Source of the DNA: Drosophila persimilis
Taxonomy: Eukaryota; Arthropoda; Insecta; Diptera; Drosophilidae
Length of the DNA: 64,000 nucleotides
Reading direction: 5' to 3'
Assembly (NCBI RefSeq): GCF_003286085.1
Contig: NW_020825289.1
Location: 15,686,001-15,750,000, forward strand
The notes beneath the pieces were generated by a model. That model saw only the letters and a program-made list of their open reading frames with translations, searched no databases and was not told the origin of the DNA. Below are positions 62,501-64,000 of the stretch, one piece after another. The stretch's first letter is position 1. Each line of letters begins with the position of its first letter. A program made the translations under genes and the position numbers.

Positions 62501-63524
62501 GATGTGGACTGCAAGTCAACGCCATTGTTGTAGTTGTAGCTGCCGATTCTGCTGCTTCTGCTGCTGGAGGAGCTGCTTGGACGTCAGTTAACATTTCGAA
62601 TGCCATACAAATCGACTATCGGACAGTGGCAATGGGGACGGCTGTCCTGTCCGGGTGTGTTTTTGCTCGGTGGCATTGTTGTATTGAATTGTAGCTGGTA
62701 GTTCTGTTCTGTTCTGTTTTGTACAATGTTTCAATTTCCTCTTCAGTAAACTTCGAAAAAACCAATTACTAAGCTGGGAAAATCGAAGAAATGCCCGATT
62801 TTCAATCGGGGTTATATAGGAAAAAGCAGGCAAAACAAGGTAGTACATACCTTATTGACATGTTTCGCTTTCGGTTGTGGCTCTTCTTATCCTGGTCCCG
62901 CTGTATTGTCTTATCCTTATTCTAGTGGTTTTTTCTGCGAATAACCCACAGCTTTTATTTATTTATTTATTTAAACAAACATTGCAACACTATAAATTAA
63001 ACTCAAATTGGTATACAATTGTGGAGAATATTATTCGCGACTTTATAAGTAAAGAAACATTCACCAACGATTAAGTAATTCCGTACTTCTACTCCATTTA
63101 AAATCAAAACACAGTACACGTACAATTCATAGACATCTATGAGGTATAACGATTGTAGGAATTAGGAAAATTGGTATCAGTCTCAAAAGAAAATTTAAAT
63201 TCACGACATTAGATCTCGTTTGTTTCAAGTCAGAAATTTAAAGCGAATAGCCACTATGCGCATAAGTATTTAAGATCCGGATGTCAAACAGAGTCGATGT
63301 AAGTTCCCTGTTCTTCAGTCTGTTTGGCCTCTGTTTTTCTGCATTATTGCTATAATTTTAATTGTTGGTATATAGGAAAATATATTGTTGATATAAATGT
63401 GTCAGCCGAAGCTTTTGTTTGAATTATACATAAAAAAAAAAGGATTCAAAGGTTTTATATTTCCAAACCATCACACATTAGTCCGATCTGATTTTAAATA
63501 ATTTGCCTATTCATGAATGAAGGC
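59572..63524. other. Non-coding region right of unc-5
   Basis: No supportable gene. The 60.0-62.6 kb part is rich in low-complexity hexamer-like repeats (CATCCA, TTGCCA, GGCAGT families) that create long but meaningless frames on both strands. Confidence 0.5.
62108..62157 (+). repeat. Hexamer repeats CATCCA / TTGCCA
   Basis: Three to four CATCCA-type units followed by four TTGCCA-type units. Confidence 0.85.
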
Positions 63525-63530
63525 TTTATT
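63525..63530 (-). terminator. Polyadenylation signal AATAAA on the minus strand
   Basis: Lies about 30 bases beyond the stop of the putative terminal exon at 63561-63734; read as AATAAA on the minus strand. Confidence 0.45.
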
Positions 63531-63560
63531 GATATGGAATACAAAACGATTGTTGGACTG

Positions 63561-63734
63561 TTAATACTTCATAGGATCGAATATGCTTTCGAAATGTAAT
63601 ACTGTATGATGACATTTTCGTTCAGTGTACAATCGGTGGAAGCCGCAGGCGTCGCTTACCAAAGCTGGACACATGTCGCACATTTCAGTGCTTAGTGCCG
63701 GCAGGATGCTACGTACTCGTACAAGTGAGCTGCG
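63561..63734 (-). CDS. Putative 3'-terminal exon of a small cysteine-rich (Kazal-like?) gene
   Basis: On the minus strand a good acceptor (TTTTTCAG ending at 63735) opens an in-frame stretch of 57 residues to a TAA at 63563-63561. An AATAAA signal follows at 63530-63525, about 30 bases past the stop, as expected for a real transcript end. The peptide contains CDMCPALVSDACGFHR and later LYTERKC, a CP-x6-CG spacing reminiscent of short insect Kazal inhibitors, but only four cysteines are present and there is no secretion signal. That would have to come from an upstream exon, probably beyond the right edge. Family assignment is weak; chance is not excluded. Confidence 0.28.
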   Translation of the reverse strand, partial: RSSLVRVRSILPALSTEMCDMCPALVSDACGFHRLYTERKCHHTVLHFESIFDPMKY

Positions 63735-64000
63735 CTGAAAAACCAAAGCCCGCAGACCACCGACCGCCGACCATTGAGAGCAGTCAGCGGCTGTGGATTG
63801 TCGTTGGTCCATGTCCATGTCTACGTGCATGTCCAAGTCGAGATCCGAGCTGCAGTCAGTCCCAGAATTCTATTTATTTATTTATGTGGGTTTTTTCTAG
63901 TTGTTGGCAGGATCTCAACATTTGGTGCGTTTGACAGCAGCCAGGTTCGCTAGTTGTCTCCCGAATGTCATGAGTTATGTGTCCAATAGAAATGGAGGCA

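Noticed and set aside
61463-62606. Several 85-212-codon frames on both strands
   Set aside because: All are created by hexamer-like repeats (CATCCA, TTGCCA, GGCAGT), which give repetitive peptides rich in HIHIHI, CCCC or GRGRGR; no start context or splice logic.
1-64000. Transposons, CRISPR arrays, tRNA or rRNA genes
   Set aside because: No array of spaced repeats, no tRNA A/B-box pair and no transposase, reverse transcriptase or gag-like frame was recognised; the single inverted repeat pair at 41.1/42.0 kb lacks a target-site duplication.

Overview
The window is eukaryotic, and I read it as a piece of a Drosophila autosome, from gene content, compact introns of about 55-75 bp, consensus GT-AG splice sites and fly core-promoter motifs (DRE, Ohler motif 1 and motif 6). 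From memory, the Oatp58D cluster, ari-2, tandem alkaline phosphatases, Swim and Vps35 lie around 58D on chromosome 2R (Muller element C) of D. melanogaster, whereas unc-5 lies near 51F. Finding unc-5 beside Vps35 suggests a rearranged Muller C, hence a species outside the melanogaster subgroup. That is an inference, not checked.

Left part (0-22 kb, gene dense). Three tandem plus-strand organic-anion transporters (285-9645) share intron positions. They are followed by a small cysteine-rich orphan gene (9800-10650). On the minus strand come the RING-between-RING ubiquitin ligase ari-2 (11911-14606) and a HAD-family phosphatase homologue whose nucleophile aspartate is replaced by glycine (15486-16556). 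Two tandem secreted-type alkaline phosphatases follow on the plus strand (17529-22086).

Middle (22-41 kb). About 13 kb has no recognisable coding sequence. It probably carries the regulatory DNA and 5' leader of Swim, a secreted TINAG-like Wingless-binding protein with an inactive papain-like domain (35016-36450). Converging with it on the minus strand is Vps35, the retromer scaffold (37545-40979). In flies Swim promotes Wingless spreading and retromer recycles the Wingless carrier Wntless, so these neighbours touch the same pathway, though nothing here shows co-regulation.

Right part (41-64 kb). Upstream of Vps35 a 16-bp perfect inverted repeat built from promoter motifs brackets about 0.9 kb that contains a DRE and a small open frame. 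The netrin receptor unc-5 occupies 49242-57718 on the plus strand, with two Ig domains, two thrombospondin repeats, a membrane segment, ZU5-UPA and a death domain, and long introns and leader. The last 6 kb is mostly non-coding. It holds two coding-like fragments at 59.2-59.6 kb that I could not identify, and what looks like the final exon of a small cysteine-rich gene at 63.6-63.7 kb on the minus strand.

All gene models were spliced by eye: exon boundaries were chosen so that donor, acceptor and reading phase agree and the total is a multiple of three. No database search was possible.
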